NCBI GenBank assembly: GCA_937995495.1
Contig: CALKKA010000149.1
Coordinates: 1-6,784, forward strand
Origin: an uncultured Phycisphaerae bacterium
GTDB taxonomy: Bacteria; Planctomycetota; Phycisphaerae; Sedimentisphaerales; Anaerohalosphaeraceae
Direction: 5' to 3'
Length of the DNA stretch: 6,784 nt
Positions 5,208 to 6,784 of the stretch are shown piece by piece. Numbering within the stretch: the stretch's first letter is position 1; each line of letters opens with the position of its first letter. Both the position numbers and the translations under genes were made by a program. The notes under the pieces were generated by a model. It did not search any database and was not told the origin of the DNA. It saw nothing but the letters and a program-made list of their open reading frames with translations.

Positions 5208-6784
5208 TTATCGGGTGAGTTTTATCTCGTATATTTCAATTTCGCCTTCCCCCTGCCCGCCCAACAGATGAAGCCCGAACCCCCTCAATGCATTCATGTC
5301 CACACGCCGCTTACCACGCTGGTTACCCCAATTATCACGCGGTTTAAGATCCTTCAGCTCAAAGGTATAAACAGAACGACCCTCTTTGCCTTCATTGTCC
5401 TCAATCATAAATGCCTCCGCATCATCACCGGCCGACATATTGAACGCTTCCAGGTAAGGAGGCGCCACGCCCGATTCATCGACCAGCAGGTGGAACTTCA
5501 GTCCCGCCGGCATCTTTGCATCAATGACCAGTTGGGAATATCCGTCAAGGTCCGTGGTGTGGTCGGCGCCTTTTCCAGTGGCAAATTTTTGGGGTCCAAA
5601 AAAAACAATGCCGCACCCCCAGGACTGACCGGTGTCGTAATGCAAGGTCGCCGGAAGAGCCTTGGTGTCGATATATCCGCCTGCATCCTCGGCGTTGAAA
5701 ATTGATGGCTCAAGGATCGGTTCCTCTTTCAACAGATCGACAAACGGCGGTCTTTCGGGTCTTTGACCGGGCTGAAAGGTGACCTCCGAGGGGGTCAACA
5801 AGCCCGTAAATGCCTGCGTCTTGGACTGGGCATGGATTGCTGCAGCAGCCTTGTTGGCTTTTGCCATGGCCTCCAGCAGTTCGGTGTAGGGTCGGTGGTT
5901 GATATCAACGACGCCGTAATTGGAATCCTCGCCGTCATTGCCGCGGCCCTGCGGGGACTGATCGGCAAACTCAAACCAGTGTGCCCCCACAACCATCGGA
6001 TACGACATCAGGTCCTCAAGATAGGCGCTGTAATGAGCCCCTCGATCCGCCTGGTTCTTGAGAACCGTCCCTGCGCCGGTTGAATTGGGGTTCCCGCTGG
6101 TATTCTCTTCGGCCCGCCAGGAATACTCGGTGATCATAATCGGTTTTTTGCCACCCCAGATATAATACTCGGCAAGCAGGTGGGCATCCGCCTTGGGCCG
6201 GTTCCTGTAATCATTGAACGAGATCACATCGCAGTATCTCCCGCACGCTTCGATCACACCTTTGGGGGCTCTTTGCGCATAACGCGTGCCCAATATCAGC
6301 TTGCCGGGGAGCATCTGACGGACCACCTTCGCTGCGGTTGAATAGAATTTATCTGCCGCCAATGCAATAAACTCGTCCCGGTCGGCCTCAGCGGCGTCAT
6401 TCATACAACTGGTGGCATACGCAAAATCAAGGTCATCCCACGATTCGAGTTTTTTGCCCCATGCTTGGCTGAGGGCCTCGGGGGTTTGGTATTTATTTTT
6501 CAGAAAATCAACCGCATACTTGCCATAGGTGATCTCGCTCTCGGAATACGGATTGATCTCTGAATACAGGGCTCTTTCCAGAAGCGTATAGTTGGGAACG
6601 ATCGTCCATCGGCTTTCTCCATACCAGTACATTTCGTTGTCAAGAAAGACCCCGAACACCTTGTCACGATCCTTGAACCGCTGGACATCTTTCTGGATGT
6701 TCTTTTTGACCCGCTCCTCAAAGTCCGGCAAAAAACCATCCATCGTTCTTTCCCAGGAATGGCCGGCGACATAGAGGCAGACCG
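5208..6784 (-). CDS. GH50-like (clan GH-A) glycoside hydrolase with C-terminal CBM11/CIA30-like domain, 5' end missing
   Basis: The frame is open to the right edge. The 13 codons before ATG 6743 read on smoothly (VCLYVAGHSWERT), so the start and any signal peptide lie outside the window. Counted from ATG 6743, GVFLDNEMYW (31-40) carries the expected acid/base E37, and PIMITEYSW (201-209) the nucleophile E206. Their 169-residue spacing suits strands 4 and 7 of a clan GH-A TIM barrel. HWFEFADQSPQGRGNDGEDSNYGVV (255-279) and the following PYTELLEAM resemble GH50 beta-agarases ('HWFQY.D.P.TGR..DGEN.N.GFV'). Residues about 345-511 form a beta-rich domain ending GEIEIYEIKLTR, like CBM11/CIA30 modules. 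GH50 enzymes release disaccharides from agarose, but relatives without known substrate exist. The protein likely acts outside the cytoplasm, as inferred from the binding module. Agar activity is not certain; GH42-like alternatives are less good. Confidence 0.8.
   Translation of the reverse strand, partial: VCLYVAGHSWERTMDGFLPDFEERVKKNIQKDVQRFKDRDKVFGVFLDNEMYWYGESRWTIVPNYTLLERALYSEINPYSESEITYGKYAVDFLKNKYQTPEALSQAWGKKLESWDDLDFAYATSCMNDAAEADRDEFIALAADKFYSTAAKVVRQMLPGKLILGTRYAQRAPKGVIEACGRYCDVISFNDYRNRPKADAHLLAEYYIWGGKKPIMITEYSWRAEENTSGNPNSTGAGTVLKNQADRGAHYSAYLEDLMSYPMVVGAHWFEFADQSPQGRGNDGEDSNYGVVDINHRPYTELLEAMAKANKAAAAIHAQSKTQAFTGLLTPSEVTFQPGQRPERPPFVDLLKEEPILEPSIFNAEDAGGYIDTKALPATLHYDTGQSWGCGIVFFGPQKFATGKGADHTTDLDGYSQLVIDAKMPAGLKFHLLVDESGVAPPYLEAFNMSAGDDAEAFMIEDNEGKEGRSVYTFELKDLKPRDNWGNQRGKRRVDMNALRGFGLHLLGGQGEGEIEIYEIKLTR

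Noticed and set aside
5586..5605. TTTTTGG/CCAAAAA hairpin with eight-A run in the glycosidase gene
   Set aside because: It lies inside an intact coding frame (segment VFFGPQKF) and is explained by codon choice; no sign of a regulatory role.
5178..5705. 175-codon plus-strand reading frame opposite the glycosidase
   Set aside because: It is antisense to the CBM-like domain of a recognisable enzyme and shows no protein family features.
1..6784. CRISPR array, tRNA, rRNA, phage or toxin-antitoxin genes
   Set aside because: No regularly spaced repeats, no cloverleaf or rRNA-like sequence and no matching small genes were seen on either strand.

Overview
The window reads as chromosomal DNA of a Gram-negative, carbohydrate-degrading bacterium. 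The left edge carries the tail of an RND-type efflux pump, which implies an outer membrane. The remaining genes form a polysaccharide-use block. Base composition is near 50% GC in the genes and more AT-rich between them. Nothing here fixes the phylum; a marine or sediment Planctomycetes/Verrucomicrobia-Kiritimatiellae or Desulfobacterota type would fit, but that is inference.

Layout, left to right. (1) Bases 3-161, plus strand: last 52 codons of a CzcA/CusA-like RND pump. (2) Bases 162-479: a gene-free gap between convergent genes. It holds a compact MITE-like inverted-repeat element (about 164-324), inserted 2-3 bases after the pump stop codon, and a bidirectional intrinsic terminator (about 415-460). 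(3) Bases 480-3662 (longest reading to 3755), minus strand: a very large GH94-like inverting glycoside phosphorylase. (4) Bases 3756-4011: a structured gap with several inverted repeats, one of which shares a 15-base word with the inside of the phosphorylase gene. (5) Bases 4012-5040, minus: a complete LacI-family regulator. (6) Bases 5041-5207: its promoter region. (7) Bases 5208-6784, minus: a GH50-like clan GH-A glycosidase with a C-terminal CBM11/CIA30-like beta-sandwich, cut at the right edge.

The three minus-strand genes follow the order glycosidase, regulator, phosphorylase. A coherent reading, by inference, is that the glycosidase trims a beta-linked polysaccharide, the short products are taken up, and the large phosphorylase cleaves them with phosphate to give a sugar 1-phosphate. 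The LacI protein would sense a product and control the block. The substrate cannot be read from the sequence. GH50 would suggest agar-type galactans; a GH94/GH149-type phosphorylase would suggest beta-glucan. This mismatch is the main biological puzzle of the window.
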